53,665 nucleotides of DNA from Limosilactobacillus ingluviei DSM 15946 (GTDB lineage Bacteria > Bacillota > Bacilli > Lactobacillales > Lactobacillaceae), in the NCBI RefSeq assembly GCF_001435775.1, contig NZ_AZFK01000052.1, positions 1 through 53,665 on the forward strand, written 5' to 3'. Positions 44,753-53,567 of this stretch are shown piece by piece; position 1 is the first letter of the stretch, and the number at the start of each line of letters is the position of its first letter. Position numbers and translations under genes: made by a program. The notes beneath the pieces were generated by a model. It was not told where the DNA came from. It did no database searches and saw only the letters and a list, made by a program, of their open reading frames with translations.

Positions 44753-45896
44753 AAATTGGCACTTAGCAAAGGAAGCGCCGGCCTTCGCCCCGCTTTTTAA
44801 TGACATATTAGTGACCCACCGTTCCTTAGCTTTGAAGTGGACTTTTCCGGCCCCGGCGCAAACCGCGGTCCGGGATTTATTGGCCGGTTTTGATCTAGCA
44901 GTGGTGGATTTACCAGCCGGCCTCGGCTTTGTTTTGCCACAAAGTGCTTGGCCGACCTTTGCCAAGCGGGTGGGCGAACGCTTTGCTAGTGATGCGCCCT
45001 TGCAAGCTGACTTAGCTGCCTTACAAGCCGAACAAGCCGTCTGGTGGCAAGCGGGGGCCTTTCGCTATGATCTGACCACGACCCCCTTAGTCTACGGAAT
45101 TTTAAACGTGACCCCGGATTCCTTTTATGATGGGGGCCGGTATGCGCAAACTGATGCAATGATCGCCCAGATCGAAAAAATGGTGGCGGCCGGCGCCGAC
45201 ATAATTGAGCCGGGGGGCCAAACCACTAAGCCGGGGGGCTTTGTGGAAGTCGAGCCGGACGAGGAGTGGCGGCGAATTGAACCGGCAATTAAGTTGATCA
45301 AGGCCCGTTACCCGCAGGTGGCCGTAGCCGTAGATACCTATAAACTGCCGGTCATGGAGCGGGCCTTAGCGGCCGGCGTTGACATTATTAATGACGTTAA
45401 TGGTTTTGAGACGGCCGCCAAGCGCCACTTGCTCAGCCAGTATCACCACGTCGGGTTGGTAACCATGCACTCCAGCCGGGGACATGAGTACCACAACTTA
45501 ACGGCGGGAATGGTGGATTTCTTCCGCGCCAACCTCCAAGCCCTGCAGGCAGCGGGGATTGCAGCCGAGCGGATCTGTTTGGATCAGGGGATCGGCTATG
45601 CCAAAGTGGCGGATGGCTACCAAGACTTTGCCATGATGAACAACGTGGCAGCCTTAAATCAATTCCACCGGCCGATTATGGTGGCAATTTCGCGTAAGGG
45701 CTTCGGCCAACGTTTGTTTAACCTGCCGAAGGATGAACGCTTAGGCGTCACCTTGATTGCCGAAGCGGCCATGTACTTAGCGGGGGGCCGGGTGCTGCGG
45801 GTCCACGATGTGAAAGCCACCCGCCAGTTGGTCAAACTCCTGGATACGATTAAGCAAAGTTACTGGACCCTACCAGGGCATGGCGAGCAACAGTAA
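44742..45896 (+). CDS. folP: Dihydropteroate synthase with a long N-terminal extension
   Basis: 384 residues, about 110 more than typical FolP (near 270). The DHPS core starts at about residue 114: VYGILNVTPDSFYDGG, then GADIIEPGGQTTKPGG, VDTYKLPVMERALAAG and the C-terminal RVHDVKATRQLVKLLD are all present. It joins the pterin pyrophosphate to p-aminobenzoate and is the classical sulfonamide target. The extension (1-113) is soluble and unrecognised. ATG 44742 overlaps the Ham1-type gene by 11 nt, and the extension is in frame with no better internal ribosome site. The 3' end overlaps the convergent minus-strand gene by 27 nt. Confidence 0.93.
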   Translation: MKLENWHLAKEAPAFAPLFNDILVTHRSLALKWTFPAPAQTAVRDLLAGFDLAVVDLPAGLGFVLPQSAWPTFAKRVGERFASDAPLQADLAALQAEQAVWWQAGAFRYDLTTTPLVYGILNVTPDSFYDGGRYAQTDAMIAQIEKMVAAGADIIEPGGQTTKPGGFVEVEPDEEWRRIEPAIKLIKARYPQVAVAVDTYKLPVMERALAAGVDIINDVNGFETAAKRHLLSQYHHVGLVTMHSSRGHEYHNLTAGMVDFFRANLQALQAAGIAAERICLDQGIGYAKVADGYQDFAMMNNVAALNQFHRPIMVAISRKGFGQRLFNLPKDERLGVTLIAEAAMYLAGGRVLRVHDVKATRQLVKLLDTIKQSYWTLPGHGEQQ

Positions 45897-46202
45897 GCCG
45901 ACGCTAACTTGCGACCACCGCGCTAAGCGGGGACTGCCAAAGGTCAGGCGTTTGCGGCGAAAGCTGAGTTCGATGATGATTAAAATGGCAAAGAGGAGGG
46001 CGACTTGCCAGCTGTGCCAAAGCAGCCGGTAGGGCCAAGTTACGATCAAAATCCCAATCCGCACGCTCAAGAGGCTGGCTAATAAGAGCCGGGTCCAACC
46101 GCCAAAAAAGGACAGCTGCTTTTCTGCCGGGGCGTGCAGACCGCGGTGGTAGGTCCAAAAAATTGCGAAAACGAGCAACCAGTTCACGGTTAAGATAATC
46201 AT
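45870..46202 (-). CDS. Small membrane protein, possibly DUF1516/YisL-like
   Basis: 110 residues with four hydrophobic stretches, at about 2-16, 33-50, 62-75 and 95-108, and a basic loop RRKRLTFGSPR. Size and topology fit the UPF0344 (YisL) membrane family, but I see no decisive motif. ATG 46202 with GGGAG upstream is preferred; the longer ORF to 46313 lacks a ribosome site. It converges on folP and shares 27 nt with its 3' end. Confidence 0.6.
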   Translation of the reverse strand: MIILTVNWLLVFAIFWTYHRGLHAPAEKQLSFFGGWTRLLLASLLSVRIGILIVTWPYRLLWHSWQVALLFAILIIIELSFRRKRLTFGSPRLARWSQVSVGLLLLAMPW

Positions 46203-46368
46203 ATTTTTTCTCCCAAAGTGGTAAGCAACGAGCCGAGGGCGCGTTGCTTTTTTTATTTTGCAGTTTACTTCTATTTTAGCATGGTCGAAGCGGGGGACTT
46301 GAAAAATTGCCAAAAGTGTGTAAACTAGTCCTTATTGCAATTAATGGCGAAATAATGAGGTGAACTGA

Positions 46369-46698
46369 ATGACGTTTTATAAAATTGGCGATGAAGTCAA
46401 AGCTGGTAAGTTTGGTCCCTTAGAACACGATTTTGGCGGGATCGTGGAAAAGGTTTACGAAAATTCCATCATGATTGCGATCAAGCAGTTTGATCCTTCC
46501 GATAAGACCAGTGTCAACGAATTGAACGGTCGGGCGGTTATTCGCAAGGATGAAGCCAAAATGGTCAAGGCGGTTGAACGGACGGCCGAAGACAAGGAAT
46601 TAGCCGCCAAGGAAGAAAAGGAAAAGGGCGAAAAAGCGGCAAAGCCAGCCCGTAAGAAGCGGACCACGAAAAAATCCGAAAAAAAGGGTGACAAATAA
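46369..46698 (+). CDS. DUF2187-like protein with a charged tail
   Basis: 109 residues. Residues 1-65 (FYKIGDEVKAGKFGPLEHDF and IVEKVYENSIMIAI) fit the small beta-barrel DUF2187/KOW-like family. Residues 70-109 are a Lys/Glu-rich disordered tail ending KKRTTKKSEKKGDK. A nucleic-acid-binding role is plausible but not shown. ATG 46369 follows ATGAGGTGAACTGA. It stands alone before the tRNA-Gly gene. Confidence 0.75.
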   Translation: MTFYKIGDEVKAGKFGPLEHDFGGIVEKVYENSIMIAIKQFDPSDKTSVNELNGRAVIRKDEAKMVKAVERTAEDKELAAKEEKEKGEKAAKPARKKRTTKKSEKKGDK

Positions 46699-46744
46699 CG
46701 GATTTATGGTAAGATATAAAAGGTGATTGATTCACCTAGTTATT

Positions 46745-46815
46745 GCGGGTATAGTTCAGTGGTAAAACATAACCTTCCCAAGGTTAAGTCGCGAGTTCGA
46801 TTCTCGTTACCCGCT
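46745..46815 (+). tRNA. tRNA-Gly (anticodon CCC)
   Basis: 71 nt. Acceptor stem GCGGGTA/TACCCGC with discriminator T. Anticodon stem TAACC/GGTTA closes loop TTCCCAA, so the anticodon is CCC, reading GGG. T stem GCGAG/CTCGT has loop TTCGATT. The D stem GTTC/AAAC has a C-A mismatch at its last pair. No CCA is encoded. Confidence 0.93.
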
Positions 46816-46819
46816 TGTT

Positions 46820-46847
46820 GAACATCGTGTTGACGGTGTTCTTTTTT
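46820..46847 (+). terminator. Terminator of tRNA-Gly
   Basis: GAACATCG pairs with CGGTGTTC (one wobble), followed by six T. Confidence 0.8.
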
Positions 46848-46870
46848 ATAACATTTCGCATATGTTATAA
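46846..46870. repeat. 9-bp perfect palindrome at the argS promoter
   Basis: TTATAACAT (46846-46854) and ATGTTATAA (46862-46870) are perfect inverted copies separated by seven bases. The right arm contains the likely -10 of argS. Confidence 0.7.
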
Positions 46871-46871
46871 C
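46864..46871 (+). promoter_or_regulatory. Extended -10 promoter of argS
   Basis: TG-T-TATAAC just upstream of the T-box leader. No good -35, and it lies inside the 9-bp palindrome. Confidence 0.4.
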
Positions 46872-46877
46872 AGTTAA

Positions 46878-47071
46878 CTTTTAACCACAGTAAGAAGGCA
46901 GTTGCCACTTAGCGAATCCGGGATGGTGCAAGCCGGAGGGGGAGCCCTTCTGAAGCGGGGTTAAAGGAGAATTGAATATTCAACATTAATGAGTGGAATG
47001 GAAATTCAAGTAGAGTGGTACCACGGGAAATCTCGTCTCTAATCAACAGTTGTTGGTTAGAGACTTTTTTA
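46878..47071 (+). ncRNA. T-box leader controlling argS
   Basis: Stem I is closed by AGAAGG and CCTTCT, with the distal GATGGTGCAAGCC motif. The T-box sequence GAGTGGTACCACGGG is at 47013-47027. The terminator GTCTCTAATCAACA/TTGGTTAGAGAC with six T follows at 47035-47070. An AGG (Arg) triplet lies in the likely specifier strand but I could not fix it. Confidence 0.85.
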
Positions 47072-47090
47072 TTAGCTCAGGAGGGAAATT

Positions 47091-48779
47091 ATGGACGAAA
47101 AACAACAAGTAGTGGCGGCCTTAGCGGCAGCCTTGCCAGACTTAGACCAAGCGACCTTGGCCGAAAAAATTGAACGGCCCAAGGACAACAAAAATGGGGA
47201 CTACGCTTTCCCAACCTTCTTTTTAGCCAAGACCTTGCACAAGGCGCCCCAACTGATTGCCCAAGAATTGGTGGCTAAGGTCGACCCAAGCGGTTTTGAA
47301 AAGGTTGAAGTGGCAGGTCCTTACATTAACTTCTTCTTGGACAAGGCCAAGGTCGGCGGCAATGTCTTGATGGAAATCTTGGCGGACCCAGCAAACTATG
47401 GTTCATCGGATCTCGGTCACGGCGGGAACGTGACGATTGACATGTCTTCACCAAACATTGCTAAGCCAATGGGGATGGGCCACCTGCGTTCAACTGTGAT
47501 TGGGAATGCGATCGCCAACTTGATGACCAAGACGGGTTACCACCCCGTAAAAGTCAACCACTTAGGGGACTGGGGGACCCAATTCGGGAAGCTGATGGCC
47601 GCCTACAAGATGTGGGGGAACGAAGAAGAAGTCAAGGCTGACCCAATCAACACCTTGCAACGCTACTACGTTAAGATCAACACGGAAGCCGATGAACACC
47701 CCGAATACGCTGACATGGGCCGGGAATGGTTTAAGAAGCTGGAAGATGGCGACGAAGAAGCGTACCGGCTGTGGGTTTGGTTCCGGAAGGAATCATTGAA
47801 GCGGTTCATGAAGATTTACAAGCTGTTGGACGTGGACTTTGACTCTTACAACGGGGAAGCCTTCTACAACGACAAGATGGATGAAATCATCCAACTCTTA
47901 AAGGACAAGCACCTGTTGCAAGAAAGTCGGGGGGCCGGGATTGTCGACTTATCCAAGTACGACTTGAACCCTGCGATGGTGCTCAAGTCGGATGGATCAA
48001 CCCTGTACATGACGCGGGACTTGACGACGGCCCTTTTCCGGAAGCGGATGTACGGGTTTGCTAAATCCCTGTACGTCGTGGGGGCGGAACAAGAATACTA
48101 CTTTGGCCAATTAAAGGCGGTCCTGACGGAAATGGGCTTTGAATGGGCCAAGCAAATTCACTACATCAAGTTCGGGTTGATGAGCTTGAACGGGAAGAAG
48201 ATGTCGACCCGGAAGGGGAACGTGGTGCAATTAGAAGACGTCTTGAACGATTCGATCAAGATGGCCCGCCAACAAATTGCCGAAAAGAACCCAACCCTGG
48301 CAAATGCCGATGAAGTAGCCGAACAAGTTGGGGTCGGCGCCGTAATTTTCCATGATTTGAAGAACGACCGGCGTAACCGGGTCGACTTCCGCCTGGAAGA
48401 CGTGGTGAAGTTTGAAGGGGAAACCGGGCCGTACGTCCAATATGCCCACGCGCGGGCCGAATCGATCCTGCGCAAGGCTGGTAAGCCATCCTTTGATGGG
48501 GTTGAATTAGCCTTACATGATGAAAAGGCATGGCCAATTGTCAAGCGCCTGAGTCAATACGGCGAAACGGTTGAGCGGGCGGCGGCTAACTACGACCCAT
48601 CCCTGATTGGGAAGTACGCGCTGGCCCTGGCCAAGGACTTTAACCAATACTACGCGCACACCCGGATCCTGGTGGACGACGACCAAAAACTGGAACGTTT
48701 GGCCTTGGTTCAAGCCGTCTCCTACGTGCTGAAGTCTGCTTTGGCCATCTTAGGGGTGAAGGCACCTGACGAAATGTAA
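47091..48779 (+). CDS. argS: Arginyl-tRNA synthetase
   Basis: 562 residues, class I. The HIGH-type motif is MGHLR in [20 protein letters not shown], followed by the KMSTRKG motif in [15 protein letters not shown]. The N-terminal tRNA-binding domain (about 1-105) and the C-terminal anticodon domain (about 440-562, [11 protein letters not shown]) are complete. It charges tRNA-Arg. ATG 47091 follows CAGGAGGGAAATT. The T-box leader controls it. A hairpin at 48790-48852 ends the unit. Confidence 0.96.
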   Translation: MDEKQQVVAALAAALPDLDQATLAEKIERPKDNKNGDYAFPTFFLAKTLHKAPQLIAQELVAKVDPSGFEKVEVAGPYINFFLDKAKVGGNVLMEILADPANYGSSDLGHGGNVTIDMSSPNIAKPMGMGHLRSTVIGNAIANLMTKTGYHPVKVNHLGDWGTQFGKLMAAYKMWGNEEEVKADPINTLQRYYVKINTEADEHPEYADMGREWFKKLEDGDEEAYRLWVWFRKESLKRFMKIYKLLDVDFDSYNGEAFYNDKMDEIIQLLKDKHLLQESRGAGIVDLSKYDLNPAMVLKSDGSTLYMTRDLTTALFRKRMYGFAKSLYVVGAEQEYYFGQLKAVLTEMGFEWAKQIHYIKFGLMSLNGKKMSTRKGNVVQLEDVLNDSIKMARQQIAEKNPTLANADEVAEQVGVGAVIFHDLKNDRRNRVDFRLEDVVKFEGETGPYVQYAHARAESILRKAGKPSFDGVELALHDEKAWPIVKRLSQYGETVERAAANYDPSLIGKYALALAKDFNQYYAHTRILVDDDQKLERLALVQAVSYVLKSALAILGVKAPDEM

Positions 48780-48789
48780 GCTTGAAATT

Positions 48790-48852
48790 AAAAGGGAGCA
48801 GCCAGCTGGCTAATTGCTAAGAAAGCGTTAGAAAGGGCGGTTGCTCTTTTTC
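48790..48852 (+). terminator. Terminator of argS
   Basis: AAAAGGGAGCA and TGCTCTTTTT (G-T wobbles) pair across a structured loop. The T-run follows. Confidence 0.6.
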
Positions 48853-48906
48853 TTTTGCCCAATAATTATGCTAAAATTTGGCAGAGACAGAGCAGAAAGG
48901 AAGTTG

Positions 48907-51012
48907 ATGAATAATCTGATGAAGTTGAAAGATTGGCAGTCCCGGGTTGGCAACTGGGCCCGGGCCGCTTGGCAGACGGGGCGGGCAAACTTTCGTGCTT
49001 TTTGGCACCGGTTCCAGTTGACCCGGTGGCTGATTGTGATTGGGCTGACCCTGTTTTTAGCAGTCAGCATTTATCTGACGGTGGTGGCCAAGACCGCCAA
49101 CGTCAAGAGTTTACAAGCCCGGTTGGAACACCCGACGATGGTTTATGATCGCCATGGTGACTCGGCGGGGAGTTTGTATTCGCAAAAGGGGACTTACGTT
49201 AAGTTAAAGCAGGTCTCACCCCACGTCGTTGATGCGGTGCTTTCCACGGAAGATCGCAATTTTTACCGCGAACACGGGTTTTCCGTTAAGGGCTTGGGGC
49301 GAGCGGCCTTCTTGTTGGTTAAAAACAAGGTCATGGGCCGCAACTACATTTCCGGTGGGGGAAGCACCTTGACCCAGCAACTGGTGAAAAACGCCTTCCT
49401 CAGTCAGGAACAAACCTTTTCCCGCAAGGCCAAGGAAATCTTTATTGCGATTGAAGTCGAAAATCAATACAGCAAGGCGGAAATTCTGACGATGTACCTG
49501 AACAACGCCTACTTTGGGCATGGCGTGTGGGGGATTCAGGATGCCGCCCAGCGCTACTTTGCCACTGACGCGGGCGATTTAACCGTGCCACAGGCCGCGA
49601 CGTTGGCGGGGATGCTGACGGCGCCGGGAATTTATGATCCAATCGATCACCCCACGGCTACTAAGCAACGGCGCAATTTGGTGTTGGACTTGATGGTGGA
49701 AAATGGCAAATTGTCCCAGCGGCAAGCCACGGCCTACCAGCAGACCCCCCTGGTGGTTAAAAACGGCTACCGGGCCCCGAATACCTATAAGTACCCCTCC
49801 TTTTTTGATGCCGTAATTGCCGAGGCGATCAGCAAGTATGGCTTAGACGAAAAAGAGGTCATGAACAATGGCTACAAAATTTATACGACCTTGGACCAGG
49901 GGCAACAACGAGCGATGCAGCAAGTCTTTGATGACGATGATAATTTTCCGGCCGATTTGGCTGATGGCAGCATGGTTCAAGCCGCATCCGTGGCCATCGA
50001 CCCTAAGACTGGTGGGGTTTTGGCGATGTTTGGGGGTCGGGGCCAACACGTTTTCCGGGGTTACAACCGGGTGACGCAGATGCGCCGCCAGCCAGGTTCA
50101 ACGATCAAACCAATTGCGGTCTACCTCCCGGCTTTGCAGCACGGCTACTTTTACGATTCGACCCTCCAAGATGAAAAGACAACGTACGGGACGGGCAAGA
50201 AGAAGTACACGCCAAAGAATTATGATGATCAATACAGCGGCAAGGTCCCAATGTATAAAGCCCTGTACGAAAGTCTCAATGCGCCGGCGGTGTGGCTGCT
50301 GAATAAGATTGGGGTCACAACGGGCTACAAGATGGCCCAGGCCTTTGGCTTACCCGTGGAAAAGAGTGACCAAAACCTGGCCTTGGCCCTCGGGGGCTTG
50401 ACCAAGGGGGTCTCACCTTTGCAGTTGGCGCGGGCGTACGCCGTTTTTGCCTCGGGCGGGCAGTTACCGACGACCCATTTGATTACCAAGGTGGTTGACT
50501 CGACCGGCCATGAGGTCAAGCGCAAAGATAAATTGACGACCAAGCGGATCATCAAGCGCGCCCAAGCTGATGAAATGACCAGTATGATGCTGGACGTCTT
50601 TAAGCTGGGGACGGCACAAAACGCTAAGCCTAGCGGTTATACCTTAGCCGGCAAGACCGGGACGACCAATTCCGGGCTCAAGGAGAATGACAGTGACCGT
50701 GATAAGTGGATTGTGGGCTATACGCCCGACGTTGTGGTCGCGACGTGGGAAGGTTATGACGATACGACCGTTACGCAGCAATTGTCGGATGTGGAAGAAC
50801 GAGACCTAGCCAGTCTGTACCGGACGGAAATGGCCAGCCTCTTGCCACATACGGCCGGGACCACCTTTACGGTCAAAGATGCCCAGACCCGGGCGACGAG
50901 TGGAACCAAGTCGCCAAGTAAAAATCTCTGGCAACAAGCTGGTGAATTGGCTGACCAGGTCAAGCAAGGGTTGAGTCAAGCCTGGGATAATGTCCGGTCG
51001 CTTTTCCGTTAA
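48907..51012 (+). CDS. pbp1A: Class A penicillin-binding protein (PBP1A type)
   Basis: 701 residues. A cytosolic N-tail and membrane anchor (about 41-60) are followed by the GT51 glycosyltransferase domain, with the catalytic Glu115 of LSTEDRNFYREHG and GGSTLTQQLVKN. The transpeptidase domain has the Ser in RRQPGSTIKP, SLNAP and AGKTGTTN. It polymerises and cross-links peptidoglycan at the outer face of the membrane. ATG 48907 follows AAAGGAAGTTG. A Ser/Thr-rich tail precedes the C-terminus (LADQVKQGLSQAWDNV). Confidence 0.95.
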   Translation: MNNLMKLKDWQSRVGNWARAAWQTGRANFRAFWHRFQLTRWLIVIGLTLFLAVSIYLTVVAKTANVKSLQARLEHPTMVYDRHGDSAGSLYSQKGTYVKLKQVSPHVVDAVLSTEDRNFYREHGFSVKGLGRAAFLLVKNKVMGRNYISGGGSTLTQQLVKNAFLSQEQTFSRKAKEIFIAIEVENQYSKAEILTMYLNNAYFGHGVWGIQDAAQRYFATDAGDLTVPQAATLAGMLTAPGIYDPIDHPTATKQRRNLVLDLMVENGKLSQRQATAYQQTPLVVKNGYRAPNTYKYPSFFDAVIAEAISKYGLDEKEVMNNGYKIYTTLDQGQQRAMQQVFDDDDNFPADLADGSMVQAASVAIDPKTGGVLAMFGGRGQHVFRGYNRVTQMRRQPGSTIKPIAVYLPALQHGYFYDSTLQDEKTTYGTGKKKYTPKNYDDQYSGKVPMYKALYESLNAPAVWLLNKIGVTTGYKMAQAFGLPVEKSDQNLALALGGLTKGVSPLQLARAYAVFASGGQLPTTHLITKVVDSTGHEVKRKDKLTTKRIIKRAQADEMTSMMLDVFKLGTAQNAKPSGYTLAGKTGTTNSGLKENDSDRDKWIVGYTPDVVVATWEGYDDTTVTQQLSDVEERDLASLYRTEMASLLPHTAGTTFTVKDAQTRATSGTKSPSKNLWQQAGELADQVKQGLSQAWDNVRSLFR

Positions 51013-51115
51013 CCGGTGCGTTACAATAAAGTTAATTGTTGCCGTTAAAGGGTAACAGCGAAAACGAGTAATCGGGCGGAATTTATTACCGTCAGGTTCA
51101 GATGGAGGAACAAAA

Positions 51116-51481
51116 ATGGTTGTAAATATTTACGATACAGCAAACGAATTGGAACGCCAAATGCGTGAAACCCAAGAATACCAAGACTTACAAGCGGCCT
51201 TTGACAAGCTAAAGGCTGATAGCGACGCCTTTGAACTGTTTAAGAAGTTCCAACAAAGCCAAATGCAAGCCCAACAAAAGCAAATGGCCGGTCAAGAACT
51301 GAGTGAAGACGAAATCAAGGCCGTCCAAGATTTGGCCAAGGAAGTCGGCCAAAAGCAATCCGTGATTGCTTTGATGGAAGTAGAACGGCGGGTTGACAAC
51401 ATGATGCAAGAATTGAACAAGGTCATCACCAAGCCAATTCAAGATATCTACCAAGACATCATGCCACAAAAGCAAAACTAA
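51116..51481 (+). CDS. YlbF/YmcA-type helical protein (UPF0342)
   Basis: 121 residues, almost entirely helical, with heptad-like spacing. IYDTANELERQMRETQEYQD is at the N-terminus, FKKFQQSQMQAQQKQMAGQE in the middle, and VERRVDNMMQELNKVI near the end; this fits the YlbF/YheA UPF0342 family. Relatives in Bacillus form a complex that affects RNase Y and development, but the role in lactobacilli is unknown. ATG 51116 follows ATGGAGGAACAAAA. Confidence 0.88.
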   Translation: MVVNIYDTANELERQMRETQEYQDLQAAFDKLKADSDAFELFKKFQQSQMQAQQKQMAGQELSEDEIKAVQDLAKEVGQKQSVIALMEVERRVDNMMQELNKVITKPIQDIYQDIMPQKQN

Positions 51482-51488
51482 CTTAGCG

Positions 51489-51525
51489 AAGCCGGGAAAA
51501 AATCCGTTTTTTCCGCGGCTTTCTT
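51489..51525 (+). terminator. Terminator of the UPF0342 gene
   Basis: AAGCCGGGAAAAAA and TTTTTTCCGCGGCTT pair around a TCCG loop, followed by a T-rich run. Confidence 0.75.
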
Positions 51526-51599
51526 TTGTCTGGGATCCAGTTGTCGGAGGCCTGCTTGACGGCAACACAGCTGATTTTTATATGGAAGGGATAGGTAAA

Positions 51600-52529
51600 A
51601 TGGGATTAAACGATTATCAAGATGGGGAAAACCTTCAGTTAGCGTGTCTGATTAAGGATGCACAAGCGAAGACTACCAAAACCAACAGTCAGTACCTGGC
51701 CCTGACCTTTAGCGACCAAAGTGGGGAGTTAAGTGGTAACTTGTGGGACGCCACGGCCGAACAGGTGGCGGCTTTCCAACCAGGAGTGGTGGTGGAGTTA
51801 ACTGGGAAGCGCAGTTCGTACCAAGGGCGGCCGCAAGTTGAGATTCAAGCCCTGGCGCTAGCCCCAGAAAAGCGCCCGGAAGACTTTGTGCCCCAAGCAC
51901 CGGAAAGTGTGGCCGACATGAAAGATGCCCTGCGCCCCTTCTTTACGGCCATTCAGGAACCGACCTGGCACCAAATTGTGGTCGCGTTGGTAGCCCAGCA
52001 CGGGGAAAAGTTTTTCACCAGCCCGGCTGCCAAGACCAACCACCACGCTTTTGCGGGCGGGTTGGCCTACCATACCCTGTCGATTTTGCGTTTAGCTGAG
52101 GCCGTTTGTGATCTTTATCCGGCCCTGAACCGGGAATTACTGTATGCGGGAGCAATTTTGCACGACCTGGGAAAGACGCTCGAACTCTCGGGGGCGGTTG
52201 CAACGCAGTATACCTTAGCCGGGCAGTTGGTGGGGCACATTTCCTTGCTCGACGGGGAAATTGTGGCGACCTGCCAAGCCCAGCACCTTGATCCCAACAG
52301 TGAAGCCGTGGTGCTGTTGCGACATCTGATTTTAAGTCACCACGGCTTGCTGGAATACGGTTCCCCCGTTCGCCCGCAGGTTCGCGAAGCCGAAGTCTTG
52401 CACCAGTTGGATGAGTTGGATGCCAGCCTGTTAATGATGGATACCGCATTGGCAAAGACGACCCCTGGGGAATTTACCGACCGCTTATTTGCCATGGACC
52501 GGCGACAGTTCTACCGGCCCCAGGAATAG
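51600..52529 (+). CDS. yhaM: 3'-5' exoribonuclease YhaM family
   Basis: 309 residues. An N-terminal OB-fold nucleic-acid-binding domain (about 10-95, ALTFSDQSGELSGNLWDATA) is followed by an HD hydrolase domain. Its metal ligands appear as AGGLAYHTLSILRLA, AGAILHDLGKTLEL and LRHLILSHHG. The family trims 3' ends of short RNAs. ATG 51600 (MGLNDYQDG) follows AAGGGATAGGTAAA and is preferred to ATG 51582, upstream of the ribosome site. It lies between UPF0342 and prsA, as in other lactobacilli. Confidence 0.93.
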   Translation: MGLNDYQDGENLQLACLIKDAQAKTTKTNSQYLALTFSDQSGELSGNLWDATAEQVAAFQPGVVVELTGKRSSYQGRPQVEIQALALAPEKRPEDFVPQAPESVADMKDALRPFFTAIQEPTWHQIVVALVAQHGEKFFTSPAAKTNHHAFAGGLAYHTLSILRLAEAVCDLYPALNRELLYAGAILHDLGKTLELSGAVATQYTLAGQLVGHISLLDGEIVATCQAQHLDPNSEAVVLLRHLILSHHGLLEYGSPVRPQVREAEVLHQLDELDASLLMMDTALAKTTPGEFTDRLFAMDRRQFYRPQE

Positions 52530-52603
52530 CTGTGGCCGAATCGTGAATGACTTTCAAAGAAAGCCTAAAAATTCGCTTTTGCCCGGGGGAGGCGGGCGGA
52601 ATG

Positions 52604-52612
52604 TGGTATATT
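52604..52612 (+). promoter_or_regulatory. Extended -10 promoter of prsA
   Basis: TGG-TATATT, 35 nt upstream of the TTG start. No clear -35. Confidence 0.45.
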
Positions 52613-52646
52613 AGACTGGTAAGTTTTTAAAAGGATGTGAAGGAGT

Positions 52647-53567
52647 TTGAAAAAGAAGAAGTTATTGGCCTTAGTCGCGGGGGTAGCATTAATGCTGCCA
52701 TTGGCGGCGTGTGGCAACAAGGCCGTCGCAACGACCAGCGGGGGCAAGATTACCGAAAGTGAATACTACAGCAGCATGAAGGAAACTTCGCAGGGGAAGG
52801 CTGTCTTGCAACAAATGATCTTGGATAAGGTCTTGCAGAAGCAATATGGCAAGAAGGTTTCCGATGCCGCCGTTAATAAAGAATACAACTCTTACAAGAG
52901 CCAATATGGTTCGTCTTTCTCCACGGTTTTGGCCCAACAGGGGTTGACGACCAAGAGCTTTAAGCAACAAATTCGCTCCCAACTGCTGTTAGAAGCCGCG
53001 GTGCGGGATCAGTCGACCTTTACCAATAAGAAGTTAAAGGCCCAATGGGAGAAGTACGAGCCAAAGGTGCAAACGGCCCAAATTTTGGTCAGCTCTAAGG
53101 AAACGGCCCAAGACGTGATTGACAAGTTGAATAGTCATGACGGTGATAAGCTGAAGTACTTTAAGAAGTTAGCCAAGAAGTACTCCACGGATACGTCCAC
53201 CAAGAATTCCGGTGGGGTGGTGGCCGCCTTTGACAACACCAGTGCTTCGGTTGACAGTGACTACATGAAGGCGGCCTTTGCCTTGAAGACGGGTGAATAC
53301 ACGACCGAACCAGTCAAAACTGAAAATGGCTACCAGGTCATCTACATGATCAAGCACCCGGCTAAGGGAAAGATGGCCAACCACATCAACGACTTAAAGA
53401 CGCAGATCGTGGAAACTAATATGAATGATTCTACCTTTATGAAGAAAGTGATCTCCAAGGTCTTAAAGAAGGGGAACGTTTCGATTAAGGATAAGGATTT
53501 GACCAACATTTTAGATGACTACTTGACGACGGGGGCAACGACCAACACCACTAGCAGTAGCAAGTAG
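52647..53567 (+). CDS. prsA: Foldase lipoprotein PrsA (parvulin type)
   Basis: 306 residues. A lipoprotein signal peptide ends LPLAACGNK, with Cys22 as the lipid site. The PpiC-type parvulin domain spans about 140-235 ([15 protein letters not shown] and [19 protein letters not shown]). A Ser/Thr-rich tail closes the protein. PrsA helps exported proteins, including penicillin-binding proteins, to fold outside the membrane. The start is TTG 52647, because an in-frame TGA lies just upstream. The ribosome sites AAAGGA and GAAGGAG are 11 and 1 nt away, an unusual double arrangement. Confidence 0.94.
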   Translation: MKKKKLLALVAGVALMLPLAACGNKAVATTSGGKITESEYYSSMKETSQGKAVLQQMILDKVLQKQYGKKVSDAAVNKEYNSYKSQYGSSFSTVLAQQGLTTKSFKQQIRSQLLLEAAVRDQSTFTNKKLKAQWEKYEPKVQTAQILVSSKETAQDVIDKLNSHDGDKLKYFKKLAKKYSTDTSTKNSGGVVAAFDNTSASVDSDYMKAAFALKTGEYTTEPVKTENGYQVIYMIKHPAKGKMANHINDLKTQIVETNMNDSTFMKKVISKVLKKGNVSIKDKDLTNILDDYLTTGATTNTTSSSK

